From Pelobates cultripes (Eukaryota; Chordata; Amphibia; Anura; Pelobatidae), in NCBI GenBank assembly GCA_933207985.1, contig OW240920.1, positions 125,837,184 to 125,901,183 of the forward strand: 64,000 nt of DNA. Reading direction: 5' to 3'. The position numbers and the translations under genes are program-made. Of this stretch, positions 11,732 to 22,712 are shown in pieces (position 1 is the stretch's first letter; each line of letters begins with the position of its first letter). The notes under the pieces are model-generated. The model had not been told where the DNA came from. It was given only the letters and a program-made list of their open reading frames with translations, and made no database searches.

Positions 11732-12461
11732 AACCCTGGCCGTGAGACAAGCAGTGGTAACAGGCAGGAGAAGATGGTAAGGAGAAGATGTTACCAGCTG
11801 TTATTTTTAAGATGGCTGAGGTAAGGGAACAAAATGACTGCCCTTTATATGACCCCACCCCACCTCTAACCTAAGTGACACCCACTCTACAAGTGACACC
11901 TACACCCACCACACCCACACATGCCTCCTATCCGGCTAGCTTTCAGCCCGCCTCCTCTGGGCCTTTGTGTCTGTTTTTGCGTCACTTTATGTACTACTGT
12001 TATTTTTTGCTTGAACCTAGTATTGGTTTATTAAACCAGGTTAGCTATTACTTGTGATTTCTGGTGTGCATTCTTTTTCTTATTTTTCTACTATTTATAT
12101 TGGTATTTGAGGGAGTACCAGTAAGGATTAGCACCCAGGTGGCCATGGGCCTTTATTAATTAGTTTCTCCATACTTCATTTATTGTATAAAAAAAAAAGG
12201 AATAACATATTTTTTACTTACATTAAATCCAGCACCGGGCGAAGCTGCTTGGCACGCCTTCATTTGACATCACATGAGCCATGCAGACGTCCAATCAAAG
12301 GCTTCACATAGAAAAAACACTGATTGGACCATGTATCTGGCCCTATAAGGCTAATCAAAAATGGATAGAGTTATGCTGCACAAATCTAAACTAAAGGCAT
12401 CTGAATAAATATGAGGCCAAACCTTGTGTATTATAATATATATTAAAAAAAATTTAATAAA

Positions 12462-12463
<2 letters not shown>

Positions 12464-12497
<34 letters not shown>

Positions 12498-12500
12498 TTA
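12464..12500. repeat. (TA)n microsatellite
   Basis: Nearly pure TA run ending in a short T run. Confidence 0.9.
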
Positions 12501-12817
12501 TTTTTTTTGCGCAGGGTGCCCAAGTATATTTAGGAAGAATTTATACTCAGTATGCCTATTTGATTACTTTTGGGTACGTTAGCGATTTAAGGATTTAACT
12601 CTGTTTACTTGTGAATGTATCACTTAGGCTTAACTTCAACAATTATGGATTACTTACAATCCAAGCGGCATTCTCATATAATGGTTGCTTTTCTAATACA
12701 GGCTTTTATACAGGCTACTGCTTATATATTTAGAGCTGTCATTGTCAACCTTTTTTTAAGAGAATTTTTAGGAATTCAAAGTGAATTTCACAGATAATCT
12801 TTCCAGTTTGGATACTT

Positions 12818-13295
12818 TTAAAGGATCACTATAGGGTCAGGAACACAAACATGCATTCCTGACCCTATAGTGCTAAACCCACCATTTAGGTGGCTTGCTC
12901 CCCCTTAGCCCCACCTTATTTCCAGCGCCACGCAAGTCCACCAGCACTGGCTCTGCCCCCTTTGTGAAATCATCAAAATGGCAGATTTATAGCCAATTGA
13001 TTGGTTAAAATCGGCATGGGGTGGAGCCAAACGCTATTTTGGCCAATCAGGACCTCCTCATAGAGATGCATTGAGGAAAATTCAGCATCTCCATGCAGAG
13101 CGTGGGGACGCTGAACGGCACTGCTGTCTACTGTGCAGCCCTGAGCCAGGAAGCCCCTCCAGTGGCCACTTGGAGGTGTCCCTAGGGGCAATGTAAACAC
13201 TGCATTTTCTCTGAAAAGGCAGTGTTTACATGAAAATGTCTGAAGGGAGCTATTATACTCACCAAGTAGTTCTGGTGACTATAGTGTCCCTTTAA
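12818..13295. mobile_element. T2/Kolobok-like MITE, complete
   Basis: TTAA at 12818-12821 and 13292-13295 flank a 470-bp element. Its ends are AGGATCACTATAGGGTCAGG and, on the other strand, AGGGACACTATAGTCACCAG. It has no coding capacity. It is the same subfamily as 47693-48254. TTAA targets and AGGRR-type termini are known for the Xenopus T2 MITEs. Confidence 0.75.
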
Positions 13296-13731
13296 ATTGG
13301 GAATTTACTTTAAATTTTCTTCTACCCATTAATTCTCACTTTGGTAAATAACCCTGAAATTGTTTAGCTAGGTGACATATTTCTCATTTGTAAAAATCTG
13401 CTTGATGACACATTCTTCAAATTTCTTAAAATATACAAAATAATAAATTCTTCCATTTATGAAAAGTATCTCCTTTGATCTGATAAAAGCAATGATTTTG
13501 CAATAAATAACTTACTGAATATAGTTGCCTGGGTCCAATCAATAATATGTGTCTTTTACAACTAATAAGGACCCACTAAACTAAGATGGACAGTGTCGCA
13601 AACCAGGCGTTAGGAAACTGTTCTAAATGAAGAAATATACCTCCGTATTAAATGTAATTACTATTTGGCGTAATCACAGTCATAATGTTCCAAAAATATC
13701 AACATATTCCTACTATCCACTAGCCAAATAT

Positions 13732-13890
13732 TTAAAGGTGTGCTCTAACAACTATAACCACCACAACTCATTGCAGTAGTTATACTGCTAAACTTTTATC
13801 AAGTTAATGGAACACTCCAATCATCTTAACCACTACAACTCTCTGTTCACTCCTTGGTTGAGAGCATTATTTTGTAATCCAAGAGAGTGG
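13732..13890. repeat. two degenerate T2-like MITE ends
   Basis: TTAAAGGTGTGCTCTAACAAC at 13732 and TTAATGGAACACTCCAATC at 13805 both resemble MITE 5' ends with the ACCATAACCACTACAAC-type interior. Neither has a visible 3' end. Confidence 0.4.
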
Positions 13891-13984
13891 GATCACCTGC
13901 TCACATTGTCCACAGTAATGACTAGTCTGTTTGAAATTAGTTTTAAAAAAAGCTTCTCCAATTCTTGAAATCGATTAAAACATA

Positions 13985-14140
13985 ACTTTTATGCAAAAGA
14001 AAGAAGGTTAAAATAAATACAGACAGCAGCGCAAACATCTCGAATAAGCACAAAACACAAACCGATAGAAAATCACGCACACGAACCGCCTAACGCGTTT
14101 CATACTGCTTAGTACGTAATCTCAGACTTTTTTGATGTGG
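13985..14140. repeat. Penelope-like tail fragment with hammerhead-like motif
   Basis: On the minus strand CTGAGATTACG..CAGTATGAAACGCGTTAGG has the CTGA..GAAACG order of a hammerhead core. The adjacent sequence has the low-complexity character of the other Penelope-like fragments. This is a weak call. Confidence 0.3.
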
Positions 14141-15540
14141 TCCTTTTCAGTCTTTGGGACTTTTTGTAATTGCTCTGATATTTTAAGATGTTAAAATATC
14201 CTAACTAATGCTCAACAATTCCTGGTTAGGAAGGATATTTGTCACGAGTGATCTTTGCCATAAATTCATTTATACATCACAGAAATAAAATTATATTAAA
14301 TGTGTCATTGTTGGGGTCACTGTACAGTTTGCAAAGACTCCTGAAGGAGACATCCTGGTGATAGTCTGGTGGCCTCAGGGTGCAGGGGACACGTCAGGAG
14401 CCATCAGTGGGAGCCTCCATAGATCAATGTCTGAATCCACAAATGACAGCTGCAGGGATTGGACAAAAGTTGACGTATGAGCTCGGTCTTTTGTCACCTT
14501 AGTCCCTACTTTGTTTAATGGTATCTTTAAATATTGTTTTTTAGAATGTTCAGATTGAATCTTTATGAAAAACTGAAAAGTGACATAACCACCGTAACGT
14601 TATGATATTGTACCCAGGAAGAGAAGCCCCTAAGGTAGATCAGATTCTAACGCTTCTCAGGATGACTTTGAAAATAGTGCGCATAATAGTACGCATAAAA
14701 TAAATAATCCTCACATAGACATATTTAATAGACATATGTGCAAAAAAAGAAAATTTATTAAAGCAGGGCTCTAGGCTGGGACTGATCCCCATTTATTAAT
14801 GCAATATATAAAAGTAGAACTAAAACATCTTTCATTATTAAATTACATTGTCTTGTGGTTGCTACTTATTAGTCACCCCAATGAATAGCGCAGTTTGCCA
14901 AAAAATTTACATAAGTCAACTTTCCAGTTTATCTCATTACATGTCTAGGATAGTTCACATGGCTCGGTTCCATTTAATTCAATATTATTTTGTCTCATTA
15001 AGAACTGTACACATTGCCCCACCCTTTAGGATTCGTGTTGGGCGATTGTTCGTGATTGCACAGAGCATTTCTATGAATACTCTTATTGTGTGAATAAAGT
15101 ATTGTTTACCTGTACTAATTATGTAAGGATTGTCCACTTAACCCTGTCTCTCTTTAACAATTTTAATGATCAATTAAAATAACAAAATATGGTAGTAAAT
15201 GCATATAGTTTAAATATTAAGGTACACTTAAGCTTTCAAGGTCAAAGCAGAATTGTCAATTGTATGAAAATTACTCCTTTAAAAAATGAAAATCCCATAT
15301 GCCTTGTGTTACCCTTTTTTCCCCCATACAATACTTTATTTTCTTTTAAAAAATATATTACACCTGGCGACGCCAGGGAATACAGTGCAAATTACATTAC
15401 ATGTCAAATAGATCATGCAGACATACGTTTGGAAAACCAGGCCACTCAAAAATAGATAATATTAAAAGAAAATTTTAAATAAAAAATGTAATGTAAGTAA
15501 ATCTTACTTTTTAAACCACTGCGAGGGAGGGTGAACAGTA
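14141..15540. other. unassigned AT-rich sequence
   Basis: No gene or repeat recognised. Frames of 81 and 88 codons (14848-15093, 15189-15455) show no domain. Confidence 0.45.
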
Positions 15541-15544
15541 CTTT

Positions 15545-15745
15545 AACAGACACAGTACACTGCCTGATTGTAATTCAAAAAGCCAAGCTAGTAATATGAA
15601 TGAACGAATGGCACATTCATTCGTACGCATTAGTTAGTTCCGCTCAATGAGAGGAACTAACGAATGAAGGAATGTATAATATATGCCATTCATTCATTCG
15701 GTTACTAGTTCCGCTTTTTAAATTACACAGGCAGTGTAATACATG
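15545..15745. repeat. foldback repeat (palindromic MITE)
   Basis: The left arm from ACAGTACACTGCCTG and the right arm ending CAGGCAGTGTAATAC are imperfect inverted complements over about 80-90 bp. The centre is rich in GAATGAATG/CATTCATTC and holds a second small palindrome (GTTAGTTCC..GGAACTAAC). It abuts the L2 LINE that follows. Confidence 0.6.
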
Positions 15746-17142
15746 CAACTGTAACCCCTATTCTAAAAAAGCCAGACCTTGACCCTAACTCCCCGTCCAA
15801 CTACCGCCCTATCTCGCTACTGCCTTTTGCATCCAAGATCCTTAAAACACTTGTGTATGTGAGATTGAAAGACTTGTTCGAGTCCAATTCTTTGTTCGAC
15901 CCAATTCAGTCTGGTTTCCACGCTCAGCTGTGGAAACGGCTCTGACCAAAGTATCAAACAATATACTTGCTGCAAAATCTCATGGTCACTACTCTATCCT
16001 AATTCTCCTTGACATTTCTGCTGCTTTTGATACTGTTGATCATCAACAGCTTCTTCTCATCCTCCGTAATCTCGGTTTACAAGATATTGCTCTCTCCTGG
16101 TGCTCCTTCTACCTCACCCAGCTCTCTTTTAGCATTTCTTTCTCTGACTCTGCCTCTTTCTCACAACCTCTCTCTGTTGTTGTCCTCCAAGGTTCAGTCC
16201 TTGTTCCCCTACTGTTCTCGATCTATACTGCCTCCATTGGTAAACTCATCAGGTTCTTTGGCTTCCAATATCACTTCTATGCAGATGACATGCAAATCTA
16301 TCTGTCCTCCCCTGACCTCTCCTTCACCCCTCATGTCTAGTCTATCGCCAAATCCTGCCGCTTCCATGTCAAAAACATTGCGCCCATCTGCCCCTACTTA
16401 ACGCCAGATGCAGCTAAGGTGCCACTGTCCTCTCTCGCCTTGACTACTGCAATCAGCTTCTCACTGGTCTTACATGCTCCCAACTTGCCTCATTGCAGTC
16501 TATAATGAATGCAGCGGCGAGGCTCATCTTCCTGTCTGCCCGCACCTCACACGCCTCACCCCTCTGTCAGTCCCTGCATTGGTTTCCCGTAAGATATAGG
16601 GCACAATATAAAATTCTGGTTCTTGCTTTCAAATCTCTACATAATGCTACTCCCACCTATTTATCCTCCCTAATACACAAGTATGTCCCATATAGGCCCA
16701 TACGTTCTCCCGAAAACCTGCTTCTAGCCTCTGTTCGTACTCCCACCTCTGATGCTTGTATCCAAGACTTCTCTAGGGCTGCCCCGTTCCTGTGGAACTC
16801 CCTTCCCTTTTCCGTTAGACGCTCACCCAGTCTCCACTCCTTAAAAAATCATTAAAAGCGCACTTTTTTACAAAAGCATATCAATTAAACTGTTAATGGC
16901 TCCAAAAAACCCACACTAAGTCTCCATTGAATAATATCCTACCAATCTACTTCCCTAATACTTCCCTTAAATTTTTTGTCACTTTACCCCACTCCCTCTA
17001 GCATGTAAGCTCATTGAGCAGGGCCTTCAACCCCTCTGTTTCTGTGTGTCAAACCTGTATGGTTACAATTACATGTTTGTTAGTCCACCCAATTTAAAGC
17101 GCTACAGAATTTGTTTGCGCTATATAAATATATTAATAATAA
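15746..17142 (+). mobile_element. L2-like LINE, 5'-truncated, 3' end present
   Basis: It carries an L2-clade reverse transcriptase remnant and ends with the typical tail CGCTATATAAATATATTAAT after a segment reading GTAAGCTCATTGAGCAGGGCC. Tails of the same family are seen at 62756-62935 (minus) and perhaps 38180-38360. The 5' truncation falls next to the foldback at 15545-15745. No target duplication is evident. Confidence 0.8.
15756..16855 (+). pseudogene. L2-like reverse transcriptase, fragmented
   Basis: The first segment carries [18 protein letters not shown] and QSGFH. A frameshift near 15925 leads to the segment with palm motif A ([14 protein letters not shown]), the QGSVL box and the catalytic [11 protein letters not shown], intact as YADD, before a stop at 16338-16340. 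Sequence then jumps to the C-terminal domain from about 16440 (QSIMNAAARLIF, LHWFPVRYR, FKSLHNATPTYLSSLI, LWNSLPFSVR), so roughly the region between palm and thumb is deleted. The order and motifs are those of L2-clade LINE ORF2. With a frameshift, stops and a deletion it is dead. Confidence 0.85.
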
Positions 17143-17454
17143 TCTCTTACTAACTGCATTGATGTCTGGTCCCCCCATGTCTTAAGTAATACAGCATATT
17201 TACTTACCTTTATATTTACTAACCCTTCACCAGACTGCTTTCCTCGCTGCCAGTCCCACCTCCTTGAGGTCTTGATGATCTCAGCCAATCCAATGCTCTC
17301 CCATAGTCAAATTTTGGAAGGCTGTCGTGCATGCATGGCCCACCCCATGTGTTCTCTATTAATGGTTAGCAAGTATGTAGGGGTTTAGAAAAATACCTTC
17401 TCTGTCTCATTAGAGGTTTTGCCTGTTAGCTAAAAGAAGCAAGGTGAATTGTTA

Positions 17455-17555
17455 ATGTAGGGCTCACCTAAGAGATTTTCCTTGACTTGGCAGATGAGCT
17501 GACACTTTAATGGCCATTGGAGTGGTACCACAAACCTCCTGTTATTTAAATGTGC
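17455..17555 (+). repeat. dispersed repeat, copy 2 (pair with 5935-6035)
   Basis: CTCACCTAAGAGATTTTCC, CAGATGAGCTGACAC and TGTTATTTAAA occur in the same order and spacing as in the other copy. Confidence 0.5.
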
Positions 17556-17602
17556 ATAGGGATTTGCGATAGTGTGCAGGCAAAAAAAACCCAAAAATGT
17601 TC

Positions 17603-17702
17603 TTTTAATCTACGCCTGCACAAATCAATCCATCCGGGATTTACCTCTGGAGTCTCATTCATAGGTAAATCCTAGATTGATTCCTTCAGGCATAGATTAA
17701 AA
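17603..17702. repeat. hairpin / foldback MITE
   Basis: TTTTAATCTACGCCTG..AATCAATC..GGATTTACCT pairs with AGGTAAATCCTAGATTGATT..CAGGCATAGATTAAAA. Arms are about 40 bp with a 16-bp loop. Confidence 0.65.
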
Positions 17703-18313
17703 GTAATTTGATTTGTTCGTACCAGCTGAAAAGCATTAGTGCGCAAGTCTAGAACACACGACGATAACTGAATTATGATATTATATTGCTGAATGTCAAA
17801 TTCACATTAAAAGATACATTGTATTTGTCATGCAGCACAGATAAAATATCAGGATTATGATAGCATAATCTAATCACAGCCCTTACTTCGTGTATGACTG
17901 ATAAGAGAATTGCCTGGTTTCGCCCTTCTCAATGCCTTTAAATGTAACAATATAAGCATTGCTGTTATGTTATATCCGGACATTAAAACTTTACACCAGG
18001 GATTCCAGTCCTTATGTAAGTGAATGAGTCATTGGGAATGTAATATGCTGATGAGGTCTCTGGAAGTGAATTACACTGTGCAAATATTCACTATTGTTTT
18101 ACTCCAGATGACCTGCACCAGAGACTTGACTAGTCACGTGAACCCAACTCTGTGATGACCTTGTCTCTGAGGACACGAAGATGTGAGAACTGAACTGTAT
18201 TTAACAAACATACAGCACACTGGCAAACAGAATTATACAACACACCTAAAGACTGTGTGCCAGGACTCATTATCCCACAAAGTACTTAGGACAACAGAAT
18301 CCAGCGATAAAGC

Positions 18314-18400
18314 TTAAAAGGGCACTGTAGGTACCATAACCACTGCATACCATTGTAATGATGATGGTGTTTTAAGCAAGCATCTATATCCATATTTTTG
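18314..18400. repeat. T2-like MITE 5' end
   Basis: TTAAAAGGGCACTGTAGGTACC has the TTAA + AGGGCACTGTAG start. No 3' end found. Confidence 0.4.
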
Positions 18401-18653
18401 GCAATCCTTTTTGGAGTGGTTTGCCAACAATATGTCCTTTCCCTGGCACTGATAGTCACCCCCGCTTCCTCCCCAATGATAACGCAGAAATTTAAACAGA
18501 ATTGGTTAGCACAGCTTCAAAACAGTTTGACAATACAAAAAAAATATAGGCTTATAGTAATAAACTTATAGTGCCAGAACCATTATAATCAGGGAGATTT
18601 TTATTGCTGCCGGAGACTTGGGTAGATCTCTGGTAGGTTTCTGGGGTCCTTCC

Positions 18654-19015
18654 TAAAAGGGACCCTATTGGCACCCAGAGCACTTCAGCTCGTTGACGTG
18701 GCCTGGGCGCAGTGCCCCTGTCAGTTTAACCCTGCAATGGTAATTATTGCAGTTTTTAATTAACTGCAATAATTATATTGCAAGGTTAACGCCACCTCTA
18801 GTGACTGTCTTCCAGACAGCCACAGGGGGTGCTTCCGGGTCGTTAGGTGAGTTTTGGTCGCCTAACTGATGCTGGACATCCTCACGTTATGCATGAAGTC
18901 ATCCAGCGTCAATCAAAACCACATGGGAAAGCATTGATTCAATGCTTTCCTACGTGGTTGTCCTAATTGATTGCGGCGATGGCCACGCATGCGCATTAGG
19001 TCACTGATGTCACTT
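18654..19015. repeat. T2-like MITE fragment (subfamily of 36188 and 46414)
   Basis: AGGGACCCTATTGGCACCCAG, the TTAACCCTGCAATGG segment, CTCTAGTGACTGTCTTCCAG and GCATGCGCATT follow the interior order of the MITEs at 36188-36656 and 46414-46849. The 3' terminus is missing. Confidence 0.55.
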
Positions 19016-20155
19016 TAATTTTCAGACATGTAAAACTTGCACTCTGGACAGCTGTCCTCTTTTACCTAGTCTTAAAGAAAGATTTCACTACAATGACCTG
19101 TATGGGCTTTAATGCTTAAAGCTCCTTTAATATTTTTAAAGTGACTTTGTCATGGCCATTAACCTGACAGTTAGGGAGGCTGATGAGACATTCTTACAAA
19201 ATGGGATGATAGAGATAATTAGGCACATTGAGGGCAAAAAAAGAGACAGGTGCCATTTATGTTGAAATGCTGTCAAACTACTTATTAGAGAACACAGCAA
19301 ACACAGGAATAGCGCAAACAAGTGACACACGAGTCTGCTCGGAACTTGCTAATGCTTAGTTACATAATAATATATAAAGTATTCAATAGCTTAAACAGTC
19401 AGACATAGATGGAAATGATTGATTTTTCTGTTACCATTGAGAAGAATACAATGTATGCTTCTCCATGGTAACGCAGAGAAATCAATGTACATTGAAAGCA
19501 ATTTATCTTTAAAATAGAAAATTAAAGCACATTCGTACAGTGACTTTTTAGCATAACAAAACTGAGGTTTATTGGAGAACTGGCATCAGATTCTTCAAAA
19601 TTATAAAAGTTTTCCAACTCATACATACCTAAATATAATGATCTAAAAAAAAATCCAAAAAATATTTAATAAATGTAAAAATCTACATTGGGATGCAGGA
19701 TAAATTATATAGCACAGCAAGGTAAGTGCCATTTAACCACTTCAAAACCAATAATATTTTAAGCCATCATCATCAAAGATCATATTGCAAATATTCAAAG
19801 ACAGACACAAATGTATACCCCTCCCTGTCACAGGTGCCTCATTCCAGGATCCTATTTAGCCTTGTCCTGCAGAGAGTCTCAGGAGGAAGTAGTTCCCAAG
19901 TAAGTGGATTGATCTCATCAGGGCAAGCATTGGGCTGCTAGAGTAGGACCTGCCAAGAATGGGGTACATTGACGTTGTGCCAGGCTTATGCAATGTATGA
20001 TCATATAACATAACTAAACCCCCGTTATTTTTTGCCTAGGTGAGGTGTTTTTTAAATAAAACTATTACAATCTGTGAGATTTTAAATCATTGTTTAGTTA
20101 ATAAGGGAGTGCGCTGGTTTGTTTATTTTGTACAAATGTATATATGGAAGATTCA
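19016..20155. other. unassigned AT-rich sequence up to the gap
   Basis: No feature recognised. Confidence 0.4.
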
Positions 20156-20255
20156 NNNNNNNNNNNNNNNNNNNNNNNNNNNNNNNNNNNNNNNNNNNNN
20201 NNNNNNNNNNNNNNNNNNNNNNNNNNNNNNNNNNNNNNNNNNNNNNNNNNNNNNN
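20156..20255. other. assembly gap (100 N)
   Basis: Exactly 100 N, a conventional placeholder; true length unknown. Confidence 0.98.
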
Positions 20256-20364
20256 AAAAAACTATGTCCGCCTGCTTTCTCTTTAATTCCTTAAACATTA
20301 TCTTCCTTTTAGCAGGTGAATTAAGGCCTTTTACATTTAAGGAAATTATCTTCTCATCCATCAT
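20256..20364 (-). pseudogene. L1/Tx1-type LINE ORF2 N-terminus (endonuclease start), cut by the gap
   Basis: The minus strand reads ISLNVKGLNSPAKRKIMF followed by KRKQADIVF, the opening of the apurinic endonuclease domain of L1-clade ORF2 (the first motif carries the conserved N of the active site). It runs into the N gap after about 36 codons. Sequence on the far side of the gap (below 20156) does not continue the protein, so the element is truncated or the gap is misjoined. Upstream on the minus strand (20365 onward) I see no recognisable ORF1. Confidence 0.7.
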
Positions 20365-21206
20365 AATTCAACACCAATACAAGCAGATGTTTTGACCCAA
20401 TAAAATAAACGAACCATATTAGCATATTGTATACCAAAACATGAAAATGAGGGGAGGAAGAGAAGAAGAAAAAAAAAAAACACAACCATATATACATATA
20501 TACACAACAAACACCTCCTGGACTTACCCAATGCCAGGAGTTAATTAGGGGGCACAGTTTTCCCAGGTCTACTTCGGCCTTGGGATAAACTGCAACTACT
20601 CCCATCAACCTGAAACCTAGATTTTTAAACTAATACTAGCAACCTGATTTTTCTTAACATAACATGGGTCCTCTTACACTTCCCTAAACGCCTCCTTAAC
20701 ACATATGAGCTGTCCTCGGACCCTATACAAAACCATTCGAAAACCAAACAACTCCATATTATCCTATAATACAACATTTTTACTGCTGAATTACTATTGA
20801 GATTTTATTTTTTATTTTTATCAAACGCATCATTTATAAAATACATACACCTATATAATATGCTTATTTCTTCTCATATATGCCTTACTATATTATTCCA
20901 TGTATACCAATATGTAATCCCTTCACTTCCTTATTCTCCCCTTCACAATCACCATCAGTATATCACATTATATCCCACTTCCCCCCAACAAAAGAGGGAG
21001 GAAAAAAAAAAAAAATAGATTCTACTCATATTTTAAAATCAACTCTGCATTCACTGTGTATCGCAAGAAAGGCTCCTGTGATCAGTGCCGTGATCATGTG
21101 ATGCTAGCAGTCACTTTTGAAGATATTTTTTAAAACTTAATAAACAGGAATATAGTAGTTGGAAAGCTTTTAATACATTGCAGAATTATATTCCTAAAAA
21201 GACCGC
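20365..21206. other. AT-rich sequence, possibly L1 5' region
   Basis: Lies 5' of the L1 ORF2 start on the minus strand. It contains a poly-purine tract (20454-20480) and an A-run (21000-21015). No coding sequence recognised. Confidence 0.3.
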
Positions 21207-21729
21207 TGTACACTAACTTACAGGAATGGCGAATCCCACAAGAGGTTCTAGATAGACGTATTACCGGGCCTTAGAGTGGCCGGACTTAATGTTAATAAAG
21301 ATAAAGACAGAGTCAGGAATAGCAAAGGTTAGGGACATAGAAATATGGATAAACGGAATATCAAGCCGGGTCAGAATACCAGAAATACACAAAGTCAAAT
21401 ACAAGCCTAGGTCAATCTCAAAATATAACAAGAGAGTTAATATAAGCACTAACGTGTATCAAGGCAGAAACCACGGGCAATAAACAAGTGCCCAAATTAA
21501 CTTTATATAGGCTAACTTACTTTCTAATTGGTCCACGTCATCTCTGCAGTTCCAAATTGATTAAATATGGGGTCGCCCAGATTACGAGGTCACTTTAAGG
21601 GAGGGAATGACATCACATCATTTGAATTGATAAAAGACGCACCTATTCAAGCGGGCAGCGTCTATTATACTACAGGGAAGAATATGGCTGAGTAATTTTT
21701 GGTAGCGTGAAGCAGTTAAGTTCCTTACA
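21207..21729 (+). mobile_element. solo LTR (same family as 25073-25721)
   Basis: Starts TGTACACTAAC and ends CCTTACA. Flanks are ACCGC (21202-21206) and ACCAC (21730-21734), a 4-of-5 target duplication. The interior shares CCGGGCCTTAGAGTGGCCGG, ACAGAGTCAGGAA and the CAGAAACCACG segment, in order, with the LTR at 25073-25721. No internal retrotransposon genes lie between the two LTRs, and their target duplications differ, so they are independent solo LTRs. Confidence 0.65.
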
Positions 21730-22248
21730 ACCACTAGGGAATCAAGATGATTGGACTGCCTGGTGGTGGTGGGGGTAACTCATTTCCATTTTTCCCCAAC
21801 TGTATAATGTATACGGAATATAAAAGGAATGCTATAGTTCCTGTCCTTAAATTATTAGGTCTCCAGTCACGGCTGGACAAGTAAAGGGTTAAGACACTTT
21901 TTTAGTTACCTTAATTCCTAGGTATCCTCCTCCTGTGATGTCACAATGATAGTGGGACCTGATGTGCATGCGTGGCACTTGCTGTATGCACATTAAAACG
22001 TCCCCAAGAAAAACAATGAATCAGTGCTTTCTTATAAGGAATTTGTAGATAGTAGATGTCCCCACGGTTTGAAGATGTCCAACGTTGTTTAACAGAGTAA
22101 AACTCTGTAAGTAAGGTAGCAGAAAGTGCCTCTAGTGGATGGTTAAACACACTGTCACTTCACACACAGACACACACAACCTACCCACACACAACACACA
22201 CAAAGCTTATTAGGTTTTAGTTTGACAAATAAGAATGACACTTGTCAC

Positions 22249-22480
22249 CAGGGGAGGGCTGGCAGCCTTAGGCCTGGGGGGGCAAAACCAGTCAAGTGGC
22301 CCATTGCACCACCAAATCAGTTCACCATCAATGCCCACCTTTTCCTGGTTTTATAACGGATATTGATGTTATGCTAATCAGTAGCTCTTTGCCATACCCG
22401 CTCCTTCACGGCTCCAGGCACTGCTTGTTGTGAGTGTGAGCCACTGTAAATTAGGGGCAGAGGGCACTTGCACTGCGGTA
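22249..22480. repeat. hAT-like element end, interrupted by the Ngaro insertion
   Basis: CAGGGGAGGGCTGGCAGCC at 22249 resembles hAT-type termini of the CAG-GGC-GG class. The sequence runs to the A1 repeat of the Ngaro element, and I could not identify a matching right end. Confidence 0.35.
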
Positions 22481-22652
22481 ATGTAGCCCCATGTAGCCAG
22501 AGCGCAGCTTAGCGGAAAAGGGCCTTGACAGGGGTTAGGAGGCGGGCATAGGAGGGACCAAGCAGGACTGTGGGATTATGGGATGGGGGCTGGCTATTTA
22601 ATAGGCAGCCATTTTAAAATGTGCACATTAATTTCTACCTAGCTGTGTTTGT
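22481..22652 (+). repeat. Ngaro split direct repeat A1
   Basis: Begins ATGTAGCCCCATGTAGCCAG. It is 172 bp, with 2 mismatches to A2. It contains a TATTTAATA box near 22595 that could serve as a core promoter, an inference from position only. Confidence 0.9.
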
Positions 22653-22712
22653 GGTTGCCTCTGGTATTCACTGACCTGCCAGGTAGGGTTTTCTCTTTTT
22701 GTCTCCTCTGCA

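Larger units (their letters stand above)
8052..11966 (-). mobile_element. Ngaro-type retrotransposon, internally deleted (minus strand)
   Basis: Read on the minus strand the order is Gag N-terminus (start near 11731), Gag middle part, RT C-terminal half plus RNase H, N-terminal scrap of the tyrosine recombinase, then an SGNH hydrolase module and an AATAAAGCTGTGG polyadenylation region. That order, and the shared AATAAAGCTGTGG, match the + strand element at 22481-29912, but the proteins are clearly diverged, so this is a different family. The RT N-terminal half and the recombinase core are deleted. Its borders are defined by the interrupted foldback arm (..TATGCTT at 8053; CTTTGTGTCTG at 11963), with only a few bases of shared sequence at the junctions. 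I could not find the split direct repeats expected of Ngaro. Confidence 0.8.
7711..12090. repeat. Penelope-like long foldback, split by the minus-strand Ngaro
   Basis: The left arm (about 7711-7936) is the inverted complement of the right arm, which is split into 7966-8053 and about 11967-12090. For example AGAATGCACACCAGAAATCA at 7725 pairs with 12055-12075. Arms are roughly 200 bp with a short loop, and the loop flanks are also complementary (CCCCCCAACGTTTCGGC against GCCGAAATTTTGGGGGG). A related single-arm fragment is at 32946-33130. Head-to-head copies and a hammerhead-like motif at the loop suggest a Penelope-like origin, which is an inference. Confidence 0.6.
7632..12420. repeat. T2-like MITE (outermost host of the nest)
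   Basis: The 5' end TTAAAGGGCTACTTC (7632) has the TTAA+AGGG start of the T2/Kolobok-like MITEs. Its continuation appears after the foldback ends. Sequence from about 12100 (GTAAGGATTAGCACCC.., then TTTACTTACATTAAATCCAGCACCGGGC) parallels 63072-63240, another copy of this subfamily that has no insertion there. The right end is degenerate, so the end coordinate is approximate. Confidence 0.45.

Noticed and set aside
22481..22652. A1/A2 as a pair of LTRs of a gypsy-type element
   Set aside because: Repeat order is A-B-A-B split, genes include a tyrosine recombinase and no DDE integrase or protease.
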